From Thalassocella blandensis (GTDB lineage Bacteria > Pseudomonadota > Gammaproteobacteria > Pseudomonadales > Cellvibrionaceae), in the NCBI GenBank assembly GCA_902141825.1, contig CABFPG010000006.1, positions 310,001 through 374,000 of the forward strand: a stretch of DNA of 64,000 nt. The letters are read 5' to 3'. The notes under the pieces were generated by a model. It ran no database searches and had not been told where the DNA came from. It was given only the letters and a program-made list of their open reading frames with translations. A program made the position numbers and the translations under genes. This document shows positions 56,211 through 64,000 of this stretch, one piece after another. The stretch's first letter is position 1; every line of letters begins with the position of its first letter.

Positions 56211-57071
56211 TGTGCGCCATGCCCACATCTGTTTAGTTTCCACCACCTTCCGCTCCACTTCGTAACTTACATTAATCATCCACGCCTGATAATCCGGGTC
56301 GAGCTTTTTCATTTCAGCGGTTAATTCCTGTAGAAAATACGATTCTATCGGGCCCCCTCTATTTGGCCAGATTCGAAATTTTAATCGTAAAAACTCTTTG
56401 CCGGTTTGCAAGGTAATACGCCCCTCATTGGAAGGCTCGCGAATCAAAATTCCAGCAAACTGCTCATGGTAACTGTGCATCAAAGTATCCGCCACTTCAT
56501 GCATTTTAGTTTTTACTTCGTCCTCTCCTCGCAAGGTCAAATCCACAATACATCGCACATATCCTCGCGGATAAGAAACAATATTTGAGATGGTCCGATT
56601 TGGAATAAACACTGACGCCCCCATCGCATCTTCCAACTCAACAAAGCGCATGGTAATCGCTTTTACAATCCCTACTTTGCCACTGATTTCCACTAAATCC
56701 CCGACATCAATCAGATCCGAAAATATAAACGTAAGGCTAGAAACAACATCCTGCACCACGCCTTGAGATCCAAATCCAATGGCCAACCCTACCACCGAGG
56801 CACTCGCGAGATACGCCGTTAACGACACACCCAATTCACGCAAAATTAAGCCCGTCGCCAGAAAATATAAAGTGAATACGATCGTGCTGGTGGCAAGCGT
56901 TCCAACCGAGCGAAGTTTACGATAACGGCGGGTTTTATGGCTGGTGATCATCATGGAAGTCAGGCTGCGTATCACAACCACGATGAGGTGCGTTATCAGG
57001 GCGACGCCGAGGAATACCAAAATTCTCGCTGGTAGAGAAAACTCACGAATGGATTGCGTTATTTCATCCAA
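56205..57071 (-). CDS. MscS-family mechanosensitive channel
   Basis: A 288-residue protein with three N-terminal helices, pore helix region SVVGLAIGFGSQGVVQDVVSSLTF, beta domain DVGDLVEISGKVGIVKAITMRFVELED with VFIPNRTISN, and a full C-terminal alpha/beta domain ending in a helix. It fits the normal MscS length and should release solutes under osmotic downshock. A lone gene, convergent with katG. Confidence 0.93.
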   Translation of the reverse strand: MDEITQSIREFSLPARILVFLGVALITHLIVVVIRSLTSMMITSHKTRRYRKLRSVGTLATSTIVFTLYFLATGLILRELGVSLTAYLASASVVGLAIGFGSQGVVQDVVSSLTFIFSDLIDVGDLVEISGKVGIVKAITMRFVELEDAMGASVFIPNRTISNIVSYPRGYVRCIVDLTLRGEDEVKTKMHEVADTLMHSYHEQFAGILIREPSNEGRITLQTGKEFLRLKFRIWPNRGGPIESYFLQELTAEMKKLDPDYQAWMINVSYEVERKVVETKQMWAWRTT

Positions 57072-57394
57072 AGCAACAACTCCGTCAAATGCTATGTGAA
57101 CTCATAAGTTTATCAACTAATCCTAATCCAGGAATGTACTTTTTACACAATGCTTGCCTGATGCATAACTGCAACAGACCAGAGCCTTGGCGCAAAAAGC
57201 ATCTTGCGCCACACATCACGGAAAATTAGCTTACACAATAAAAACGATTGAATCGCTTAAATAAATAAACTCATTTGGTTTAGTTGAGATTACCACGACA
57301 AACTTTTCAACTTGAGCGTATTTGGGATTGTTCGTCGCTAAATTCAAACTACACTAAATAGAAAGCAATATTCCTGGGTTAGCCCTTGAAGTTG
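57072..57394. other. Divergent intergenic region
   Basis: 323 bp between the mscS start and the solute-binding-protein start. AT-rich. No repeat, operator or RNA gene was recognised. Confidence 0.45.
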
Positions 57395-58267
57395 ATGACT
57401 CGATTTATATTTTGCCTCACGCCCTGCAGGCTGTGCCTGGTGTTTATGATATGGCCGTGGCTGGCAACCGCAGACCCCCGCCTCACTGAATACACGTATT
57501 TGGGGGGCGTCGATCGCGCCTACGAAATGGCCATAATCCGCCTTGCATTGGAAAAAACCCGCGAAGAGTACGGTGATTTCAAACTCATGGAAGCGCCACA
57601 AATGAATGAAGCAAGGGGTATTGCCAGTGTCATGGATAATGCCTACGCCAACAGCATTCGAGTCTCAGTGTATCGCAAGAGTTTTGCACAGGACGCAAAA
57701 ATATCGATCGTTCAGTTCCCAATTTATTTAGGGGTTCTCGGGTACAGGGTATGCTACGTTAATAACGATAGCCTGGCGAAATTACAGCATAAAAGCTTGG
57801 ACACGGATATAAAAAAGCTCATTCACGGCCAAGGTGAATTTTGGATGGATACAGATATACTACGTGAAAACGGCATAAAGGTCGTTACAGGCAACAAGGC
57901 GGAAAACCTTTATAAAATGCTATCGGTCAAAAGAATGGATTTGTTTTGCCGGGGAATCAACGAAATCACCTCGGAATTGAAATACGCCAAACTATATTCC
58001 AATATATCTTTGGATACCTCTATCGCTTTCTATTACGAGATGCCGTTTTTTGCCTATGTGAACAGTCAAAATAAAGAGTTATTTACCAGACTGGATAGCG
58101 GCTTTAAACAGGCATTTAACGATGGGTCGTTGCAAAGAGTTTGGCATGAATATTATGGCCGCAGCGTTGAAGAATCCGATCTAGCCGACCGTCGGATTAT
58201 CACTTTGAAAAACTCAGAGTTGGAAAAAGCCAAACTGAACATAGCCCCGTTCCTATATACGTTCTAA
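57395..58267 (+). CDS. Orphan periplasmic solute-binding-like protein (SBP family 3 fold)
   Basis: A 290-residue exported protein. The signal peptide ends near WLATA-DP. The remaining sequence follows the type 3 periplasmic-binding fold (YEMAIIRLALEKT early, VLGYRVCYVNND and the C-terminal FFAYVNSQNKELFTRLDSGFKQAFNDGSLQRVWHEYYG). Helix FKQAFNDGSLQRVW is the usual end of this fold. No ABC transporter genes are near, so a signalling or sensing role is as likely as transport. Start 57395 (ATG) or 57386 (TTG). Confidence 0.78.
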   Translation: MTRFIFCLTPCRLCLVFMIWPWLATADPRLTEYTYLGGVDRAYEMAIIRLALEKTREEYGDFKLMEAPQMNEARGIASVMDNAYANSIRVSVYRKSFAQDAKISIVQFPIYLGVLGYRVCYVNNDSLAKLQHKSLDTDIKKLIHGQGEFWMDTDILRENGIKVVTGNKAENLYKMLSVKRMDLFCRGINEITSELKYAKLYSNISLDTSIAFYYEMPFFAYVNSQNKELFTRLDSGFKQAFNDGSLQRVWHEYYGRSVEESDLADRRIITLKNSELEKAKLNIAPFLYTF

Positions 58268-58305
58268 AAAGCGTTTTCATTTCATTGAAAGCCACCAACA
58301 CAAAC

Positions 58306-58346
58306 AAGCATGCACGACCCTATTTTAGACTCATGCATGCTTTTTA
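58306..58346 (+). terminator. Intrinsic terminator after the solute-binding gene
   Basis: AAGCATGCA (58306-58314) pairs with TGCATGCTT (58334-58342), with a 19-nt loop, followed by TTTTT. Confidence 0.7.
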
Positions 58347-58487
58347 TTGGCAAGGCTTACAGGTTGAGAGCAATCGACTTCGAAACTATCTCCGTTGAGG
58401 CATGTAGCCTTACATGAAAAAGCTTCAGACGCTCACCTCAGAGCAATCACTTCCGAGATAAACTCTAGCAATATGCCCCTCAGTGTT

Positions 58488-59444
58488 TCAGTGTAATCGA
58501 TACCATTTTGGCTCTTTGATCGACTTGAGGCGACGCCGAGTCCACTTGTGCTGAAGCAGAAACGCAGGCGCTTCGTTTGTTTCGCAAAAGCCAAACTGTT
58601 TAGGCAGTTTGGTGTAAATGGATCGCGGAGGCTTTCCCATCACTTGCTTTATTTTACAGCCGGTTTCAAAGGTATGATAATAAATATGACGAATACCTAG
58701 TTCATTCCGAATAAATTGAATGGCGGCTGTTAAACTGGCTTCCGCCCATATTTTTTTATAGGGTTTCAGCGTGTTTTCCACGTAGTTTTCAAGGTCTTCA
58801 TAGCTTCCGTTAATCTGATAGTGCACAGGAACAGGATCGGTAGAAAGTTTTTCCGTTGCACGACGTCTTACTATCGCAAGAATAGTTTCCGCTTTACGAA
58901 TCCAGTCGTTTTGAATTTCTTCTATCAATACGCAATCACTTTCAAAATCCACATCCATTCGCACCCAGGACATGGTTTTCAGTCCATCGTGGCGAATTGG
59001 ATGGCCATCGTACTCGAAAGGACCATAGGCGGCATCTGAAGGCTTTATTAAACGATTAAACTCCATCAAATGCTGACGATTGAAATTCAGCTGTAACACC
59101 AGGTTCGATTGATTCCGTGTGGTTTGATCCCAACCGCGATCACCATCACCCCATTTATCCAAGGTTAATACGAAAGGCACGGCATTTTCTGGCAAAAAGT
59201 AATAGAAATCCTGTTGTGACAGGGTCCCATCACCAAAGTGTTTCAACACTTCTGAAAACCCTGGCTTTTTAGTGAAATCAATATGTATTAATTGCTTAAG
59301 CTGGGATATTTTCGCACGCCCCATTTCTCGCTTTTGCATTTCAAACTGTAATAAGTCAATGCAATATCTATCTTGATAATAATGAAAAAGCGTTCTTTCA
59401 CCACCTAAGCACGCGATTATCTCGTTTACAAGTTCTTGTTTCAT
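58488..59444 (-). CDS. Unknown protein resembling a phage polyvalent-protein domain
   Basis: A 318-residue soluble protein without signal peptide. I cannot assign it to a named family. The stretches VLIEEIQNDWIRKA, then WAEASLTAAIQFIRNELGIRHIYYHT, then PPRSIYTKLPKQFGF recall the domain in large phage and plasmid polyvalent proteins that reads E-x-Q-S-D-W ... W-x-x-L-A-x-K ... Y-x-K-x-L-P-K. If so, this is a chromosomal single-domain relative. It follows a 53-residue gene that overlaps its 5' end. An ATG at 59444 after a purine-rich AGAAGAAG is chosen. Confidence 0.7.
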   Translation of the reverse strand: MKQELVNEIIACLGGERTLFHYYQDRYCIDLLQFEMQKREMGRAKISQLKQLIHIDFTKKPGFSEVLKHFGDGTLSQQDFYYFLPENAVPFVLTLDKWGDGDRGWDQTTRNQSNLVLQLNFNRQHLMEFNRLIKPSDAAYGPFEYDGHPIRHDGLKTMSWVRMDVDFESDCVLIEEIQNDWIRKAETILAIVRRRATEKLSTDPVPVHYQINGSYEDLENYVENTLKPYKKIWAEASLTAAIQFIRNELGIRHIYYHTFETGCKIKQVMGKPPRSIYTKLPKQFGFCETNEAPAFLLQHKWTRRRLKSIKEPKWYRLH

Positions 59445-59559
59445 TTTTAATTTCTTCTTCTATCCGTAGGGACATATCGAGAGCAATTAACACATTGCGC
59501 TCACTGCAATTCATATGTATTTGTAATTTACTGCCTATTGGTTTTTGAAAAAAACTCAT
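59398..59559 (-). CDS. Small overlapping protein of unknown function
   Basis: 53 residues beginning MSFFQKPIGSKLQ, with a good AGAGG ribosome binding site 5 nt before the ATG at 59559. It overlaps the start of the 318-residue gene by 47 nt in another frame. Overlap in the same direction suggests translational coupling; the protein is hydrophilic with a short hydrophobic middle (NVLIALDMSL). Unrecognised. It could be a leader peptide rather than a functional protein. Confidence 0.5.
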   Translation of the reverse strand: MSFFQKPIGSKLQIHMNCSERNVLIALDMSLRIEEEIKNETRTCKRDNRVLRW

Positions 59560-60521
59560 ATTGACCTCTTTATTTGGGCAAAAGTTAACCTGGTGTCTAA
59601 GCTTTTCACTCGACACAGACTCTTAAAATATAAATGCAAAGTACTAGCGCATTGTCCGCCTGCGAATGCATGACGAAGGACAGGAAAAGGCTAATAGTTT
59701 GATTGTTAAAATTTAATTTTGAGTGCGCTGGATTACGCAGAAAGACGATAGTGTTCGTTTAGCTAAAAACGAATAACGCGGGCATACGCATAGTGGCACT
59801 CAACTGATTGAATGAACGACGTTTTATGATCATTTGAGCCTCCTCTTCTATGCAAAATTCATGTATAAGAATAGTCATTCAACAAAACATGGGATCATTT
59901 TATTGAAAATTAAACCGCTTGTTGCAATTTGCATTCACGCGTATTTAATGGGTGCGCACTATAAAACCAACTCGTTTAAAGTACAAGCATAAATTCAATA
60001 ACTTTTTATATCGGCTTAACGACATTATTAATAACCATTCTCTATATGAAGCACAGCAATAGCCCGCTTATATCTACGCAATGAAGAGATAAACGCGAAT
60101 ATTGTATTCTTTAATCTTTAACCTCAATCCTTTTTAATATTCATATTGGAAGCTACACATTCTTGGATAATTTACTTTATTTCCTAAGCCGGAAAACACA
60201 CCTGAAAGTGCGCAGGATTCTTTGCTAAATGCGTTTTGTGGGACGACGCCGTTCATTAAATAAAATACGCTTATCTCGTCACGATTTTTGTGATGCATAT
60301 TGCCGAACCGGCACAATAACTTTGAATAAAAATTCAACCTCCAACTCCATTGCTTTTTCTAACGCGTAGTTTCAGATAACCAATATTTCAAACATCAGGT
60401 CACTCATATTTTGTGATGACCAGTGTTTTAGCAAGCAGATTTTGTTTAACCACAACAACGTCAATCATACGCCATAGAAAAAGGAATATTGAAGTCTCCA
60501 CTAAACAAAGAGGTATCACTT
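59560..60521. other. About 960-bp AT-rich region without recognised gene
   Basis: Holds the divergent promoters of the small gene pair and of the thaumatin-like gene. Open frames here are short, of unbiased composition and lack ribosome binding sites. No RNA gene, operator or repeat of note was recognised. Confidence 0.5.
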
Positions 60522-61997
60522 ATGTATAAGCACATTCCTCGCAGTCCCACTTATCACATGCTTCGCTATAACTTCGTTGCGAGTTATAGCAAATTAATGT
60601 ATCTACTTTTAATCGCTCTCCTGAATGTGGCAATGTCATCCCATGCAGCCACTGTAAATTTAAGAAATAATTGTGGTTACACCGTCTATCCTGGTATTTA
60701 TCCAGCCAACCTCCATCAGAACGGAGGCTGGTCCATGGCACCAGGAGCTTCAGTGTCATTCAACATTTCTGGTTCGGGAAGACTATGGGGAAGAACTGGG
60801 TGCAACACTGCCACCAGCCCGGCACAATGCACGACAGGCCAATGCGGAGGCACAGGGTTGCAATGCGCTGGTACAACCGGCGTTCCTAATACTTCTTTAT
60901 TTGAATTCACAATAAATGCAAATGGGACTGACTGGTATAATGTAAGTTACGTCGATGCTATCGATAACCCCATCACCGTTACCACCTCTAACACCAGCTG
61001 CATTAATCCAAGCACGTGCAATCCGGCAGTCAAAACCAATTGCCCTGCGGGTTTACGCAGCGGTGATGTCTGCTTGAGTCCTTGCACACGTTACAATACC
61101 GATCAATTATGTTGCCGGGGAGCTTACGGCACCCCCGAAACATGCAATACAAGTTCCTGGTCCGCTGAAGCCAGAACTTACCTTAACAATGTTCACAACT
61201 ACTGTCCTTATTCCTACGCTTATGCCTATGATGAACCCAGCGGTGCTTTGCGTACTTGCCCCACTGGAACAAGTTACAATGTGACGTTCTGCGGAAGTGG
61301 TGGCGGCAGTGGCAGTAGCAGCAGCGGAGGGAATACAGTCGCCACAGTATTCCAGCATTGCAACTACACCGGCTGGTCTTCTTCATTGGGTGTTGGCAAT
61401 TTTAATCTCGGCGCGCTTCAGGCCAGAGGATTTGTCAACGACGATGCATCTTCGATTCAGGTAGCACCGGGATATGAAGCAGTGCTGTACCAACATGATA
61501 ACTTTACGGGGTCTTCCATAGTCGTAACGGGGAACGATAACTGTTTCGTCAATGAAAGATTTAATGACCTTGCCTCGTCCATAATCACGCGTGCAACGGG
61601 CGGTGGAGGTGGAAACCCCATTACCATCCAGGCAGAAAGTTATTCTTCGATGAACGGAGTACAAGTTGAAAGTACCACGGATACAGGTGGTGGCACCAAC
61701 GTTGGCTGGATTGACTCAGGCGACTGGATGGCTTTTCCAGCCATCACTCTCCCCTATAGTGGAAACTATCGTATCGCTTATCGCGTGGCGAGCTTAAGTG
61801 GTGGCGGCACACTACAAATCGAACAAGCCGGTGGCAGCCCGGTATTTGGCTCGATCAGCATTCCAAATACTGGTGGATGGCAGAACTGGACTACAATTTC
61901 CCATCAGGTCAATTTACCTGCTGGATCTGTGCAGTTAGGCATATATGTCCCTGTCGGAGGTTGGAACTTAAACTGGTTCAGCGTTACACCGCTATAG
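60522..61997 (+). CDS. Secreted thaumatin-like protein with beta/gamma-crystallin and CBM6 modules
   Basis: A 491-residue exported protein. The signal peptide ends near SSHA-AT. A thaumatin/PR5-like domain (about 42-258) starts with TVNLRNNCGYTVYPGI, and has GRLWGRTGC, the Cys-rich middle and YSYAYAYDEPSGALRTCP near its end, all family hallmarks. After a Gly/Ser linker come a beta/gamma-crystallin domain (about 271-355; FQHCNYTGWSS, YQHDNFTGSS) and a C-terminal CBM6 (about 365-491; IDSGDWMAFPAITLP, VNLPAGSVQLGIY, NLNWFSV). Thaumatin-like proteins bind or cut beta-1,3-glucan. An activity on fungal or algal glucan is likely. AGAGG at 8-9 nt fixes the start; a TTG at 60489 is rejected. Confidence 0.93.
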   Translation: MYKHIPRSPTYHMLRYNFVASYSKLMYLLLIALLNVAMSSHAATVNLRNNCGYTVYPGIYPANLHQNGGWSMAPGASVSFNISGSGRLWGRTGCNTATSPAQCTTGQCGGTGLQCAGTTGVPNTSLFEFTINANGTDWYNVSYVDAIDNPITVTTSNTSCINPSTCNPAVKTNCPAGLRSGDVCLSPCTRYNTDQLCCRGAYGTPETCNTSSWSAEARTYLNNVHNYCPYSYAYAYDEPSGALRTCPTGTSYNVTFCGSGGGSGSSSSGGNTVATVFQHCNYTGWSSSLGVGNFNLGALQARGFVNDDASSIQVAPGYEAVLYQHDNFTGSSIVVTGNDNCFVNERFNDLASSIITRATGGGGGNPITIQAESYSSMNGVQVESTTDTGGGTNVGWIDSGDWMAFPAITLPYSGNYRIAYRVASLSGGGTLQIEQAGGSPVFGSISIPNTGGWQNWTTISHQVNLPAGSVQLGIYVPVGGWNLNWFSVTPL

Positions 61998-62039
61998 GGG
62001 AAATATTGCATAAAAAAGATAAAGTCACAGCGCGCTTCT

Positions 62040-62067
62040 CGGAGGTATGTCTTAGCACATACCTCCG
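62040..62067 (+). terminator. Hairpin after the thaumatin-like gene
   Basis: An 11-bp perfect stem (CGGAGGTATGT with ACATACCTCCG) and a 6-nt loop, 43 bp after the stop. No T tract, so moderate confidence. Confidence 0.6.
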
Positions 62068-62196
62068 ATTACAAGAAATATTGATGAGCATCATACTATT
62101 CAGGCATAATACTCATTGCCTTAAGAATACAAGTAAAACCTGGTTAACATCGCGTGTTTTACCTCTGGAAGTTTTAAAAAACGGAGTTTTACTACA

Positions 62197-62784
62197 ATGA
62201 AATTACATTCCTACACAGCCAGGATATTTCTACTGCTTTTCTTAGCAAGTCCATTCACCTTGCTCATTTCTAAAACTCAAGCAAGCAACATTCAAGCAGG
62301 AAAAACTCAATTCAGTAAAGAGTACGACGGGCAAACACCGCTTCAAGTCACATTGGCTGCTGATCAGGTACATGCCTTTAAAATCAATCATAAAAACCTT
62401 ACGCTTGAATCAGTTTTGAAACTTGAAACACCCACCACGAATCAAAGCACTGCATTGAAGGTTGACTTTTATTTTCGAAAGAATAAAAAGAAAATGTTTA
62501 GTCTCGATATTACAGACGAAATGTGTGATGGAAACTTTGAAAGCTATGTCACCTACCAGCAATCCAAACAACGAACAAACCTGGCTTACTTCGATACAAA
62601 GCTGCCTTGGCATCAATCAATTCCACTTAGAGTAACGCTTAACAGGAAAACATCTTCAGGCTTTCAGCACGAAGTAAAAATACATGATGAAGTGATTGTT
62701 TTTGAAACTTACCAACGCGTTAACTTCGCACAGTTTCAAGCTCTTAACGGTGACGTAAACCTCGTGATACCACAGTCCATTTAA
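62197..62784 (+). CDS. Exported protein of unknown function
   Basis: A 195-residue protein with a clear signal peptide (ends near QASN) and a beta-rich mature part with no recognised motif (YFRKNKKKMFSLDITDEMCDGNFESYV). Single Cys. GGAG about 10 nt before the ATG. It precedes the Sel1-TonB_C gene by about 110 bp and is separated from it by a 13-bp repeat array. Function unknown. Confidence 0.75.
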   Translation: MKLHSYTARIFLLLFLASPFTLLISKTQASNIQAGKTQFSKEYDGQTPLQVTLAADQVHAFKINHKNLTLESVLKLETPTTNQSTALKVDFYFRKNKKKMFSLDITDEMCDGNFESYVTYQQSKQRTNLAYFDTKLPWHQSIPLRVTLNRKTSSGFQHEVKIHDEVIVFETYQRVNFAQFQALNGDVNLVIPQSI

Positions 62785-62814
62785 TTTCTTAGAATATTTT
62801 TTTTATTTACATTA

Positions 62815-62892
62815 CAACGAAGCTATCTAACGAAATTATCTAACGAAGCCATACAACGAAATTATTTAACAAAACTATACAACGAAGGAAAT
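62815..62892 (+). repeat. Six-unit 13-bp tandem repeat that ends in the next gene's ribosome binding site
   Basis: Units of exactly 13 bp (consensus YAACGAARYYATH): CAACGAAGCTATC, TAACGAAATTATC, TAACGAAGCCATA, CAACGAAATTATT, TAACAAAACTATA, CAACGAAGGAAAT. The last unit carries the AAGGA that serves the following gene. It fills most of the gap between the two genes. Confidence 0.95.
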
Positions 62893-62893
62893 G

Positions 62894-64000
62894 ATGAATT
62901 TAATCAAAGCGCTTTCTGTCATTTTAATGCTTTCTATATTGCAGACCAATGCAGCCACCATCGAAGAGTCGCTCGATAATTATGCGAAAGGTGAATTCGA
63001 AACCGCATATCAGCAGTTTATGGAACTGGTTGAATTGGGTAACGAAAATGCCATGTTCAATATTGGTGTAATGCATGTCAGAGGTGAACATGTAGAAAAA
63101 GACAATATCACCGGCTATGCATGGATAAAGCTGGCTCTGGATTCGGGACATGAGAACGATAAAATTCTCGATATAGTGGCAAGACATTTTACGCAGGAAG
63201 ACCATGCCGAAGCCATAAAGGTATATGACACCCTTTTACCAAAATACGGCAAAGACGTATTTGTCTCTAAATATGTTCCAACGGTAGACAAGCTTTCTTC
63301 CAAAACCTATACACCCGCTCGTATCGCTTCCAGATTCACCCCCAAATATCCAAAACAAGCCGCCAAAGCGGGGCTCTCCGGCTTTGTAGATTTACAGTTT
63401 TCGGTTGCCGAAGATGGTACGACAAGACATCACACCGTTTTGATTGCATCCAATAATTATTTCAAAGATGCCGCTGTTGATGCGTTGAAGAAGAGCATTT
63501 ATATACCCGCGCAACTTGATGGACGCCCTACTATTGAGTACGGCAGACGATTTCGTTTTAATTTCCAAATGCATGATGCAGAGGTAACACAGGAAAACAT
63601 CAACAAGACCTTGGCAAAATATAAGGCCGGTGCGGAGGCCGGTAGTAGTGCTGACAGCTATCTATATGCCTATACTATTTCCATTCTCTCTTCGCTAACC
63701 TCTGGCATGAGCTCAGATGATGGAAAAGATTTTCAATTGGATAACCCAACCCCCTGGTTTGTCAAATCGGCCCAAAGAGGGTATCCCCTGGCGAAATACG
63801 AATTAGGGAAAAATGCGTTATATGGAAACCAATGTGATGTCGACAATTTCAAAAGCCATTTCTGGCTGGAAAAGTCCGCTAATGATGGTGTTCCCGACGC
63901 TCAATTGATTTTAGGCCTGGAATATCTCTACGGGACACGCTACAAACAAAACAAAGACAAAGCGATTGAGCTTATAAGCCTGTCCGCTGATAGCGGTTTA
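62894..64000 (+). CDS. Sel1-repeat protein with internal TonB C-terminal domain (cut by window edge)
   Basis: At least 369 residues, open to the window end. A signal sequence or anchor (LIKALSVILMLSILQTNA) is followed by a Sel1 repeat (AYQQFMELVELGNENAMFNIGVMH), then a TonB C-terminal domain (about 155-230; PKYPKQAAKAGLSGFVDLQFSVAEDG and KSIYIPAQLDGRP), then more Sel1 repeats (AQRGYPLAKYELGKNALYG, ANDGVPDAQLILGLEYLYG). The fusion suggests a periplasmic protein that binds TonB-box partners or peptidoglycan and scaffolds others. Start 62894 has AAGGA 4 nt upstream; 62891 is an alternative in the same frame. The C-terminus is missing. Confidence 0.85.
   Translation, partial: MNLIKALSVILMLSILQTNAATIEESLDNYAKGEFETAYQQFMELVELGNENAMFNIGVMHVRGEHVEKDNITGYAWIKLALDSGHENDKILDIVARHFTQEDHAEAIKVYDTLLPKYGKDVFVSKYVPTVDKLSSKTYTPARIASRFTPKYPKQAAKAGLSGFVDLQFSVAEDGTTRHHTVLIASNNYFKDAAVDALKKSIYIPAQLDGRPTIEYGRRFRFNFQMHDAEVTQENINKTLAKYKAGAEAGSSADSYLYAYTISILSSLTSGMSSDDGKDFQLDNPTPWFVKSAQRGYPLAKYELGKNALYGNQCDVDNFKSHFWLEKSANDGVPDAQLILGLEYLYGTRYKQNKDKAIELISLSADSGL

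Noticed and set aside
60134-60337. 67-codon minus-strand frame in the 960-bp gap
   Set aside because: No ribosome binding site or recognisable feature; chance is more likely.

Overview
The window looks like a chromosome segment of a polysaccharide-degrading gammaproteobacterium of the Cellvibrio / Saccharophagus / Teredinibacter type. The evidence is a 47-serine linker in a multi-domain GH43 enzyme, secreted enzymes joined to CBM6, CBM5/12-like, AbfB and beta-trefoil modules, two large TonB-dependent receptors, and a moderate-GC genome with AT-rich intergenic stretches. The assignment is inferred from gene content only. No rRNA, tRNA, transposase, integrase or CRISPR array was recognised.

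Layout. 1-6.5 kb: 5' part of a GH16 beta-glucanase, AraC regulator, small YrhK-like membrane protein, AhpD-like protein, GH43 multi-domain enzyme, SDR. 6.7-11.3 kb: TonB receptor, then a 1.7 kb AT-rich gap. 11.3-13.5 kb: GAF-GGDEF-EAL protein. 13.5-24.1 kb: a divergent six-gene block. Leftward it encodes an exported dikinase, an exported serine hydrolase, a membrane P-loop ATPase and an MscS channel. Rightward it encodes an ATP/ADP-translocase-like carrier and a second exported serine hydrolase. 24.4-25.6 kb: an arsN1/arsH-like pair. 25.9-36.9 kb: M14 carboxypeptidase, TetR with divergent metallo-hydrolase, astacin protease, lipoprotein, GH3 lipoprotein. 37-42 kb: GH16-AbfB laminarinase-like enzyme, methyltransferase, GxGYxYP protein. 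42-48 kb: second TonB receptor, then MipA/OmpV - DUF3019 - response regulator - sensor kinase. 48-57 kb: Anbu proteasome homologue, an mscS - MgtE-N/CBS - mgtE operon, rimK, katG, another mscS. 57-64 kb: orphan solute-binding protein, an unknown gene resembling a phage polyvalent-protein domain, a thaumatin/crystallin/CBM6 protein, a hypothetical exported protein, and a truncated Sel1-TonB_C protein.

The most interesting candidate is the 13.5-24.1 kb block. The dikinase has the domain order and the phosphohistidine motif of glucan water dikinase, but carries a signal peptide. Next to it, read divergently, is a nucleotide-translocase-like carrier. This suggests a system that supplies ATP to the periplasm for phosphoryl transfer to an envelope polymer, with two beta-lactamase-fold serine hydrolases and a channel/ATPase pair as partners. 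The dikinase assignment and export signals are read from sequence; the ATP-supply role is inference.

A second unusual feature is a set of short degenerate tandem repeats (period 13-16 bp) in at least eight intergenic regions. Each locus has its own unit sequence but a similar period. At 62815-62892 the last unit supplies the ribosome binding site and start codon of the next gene.
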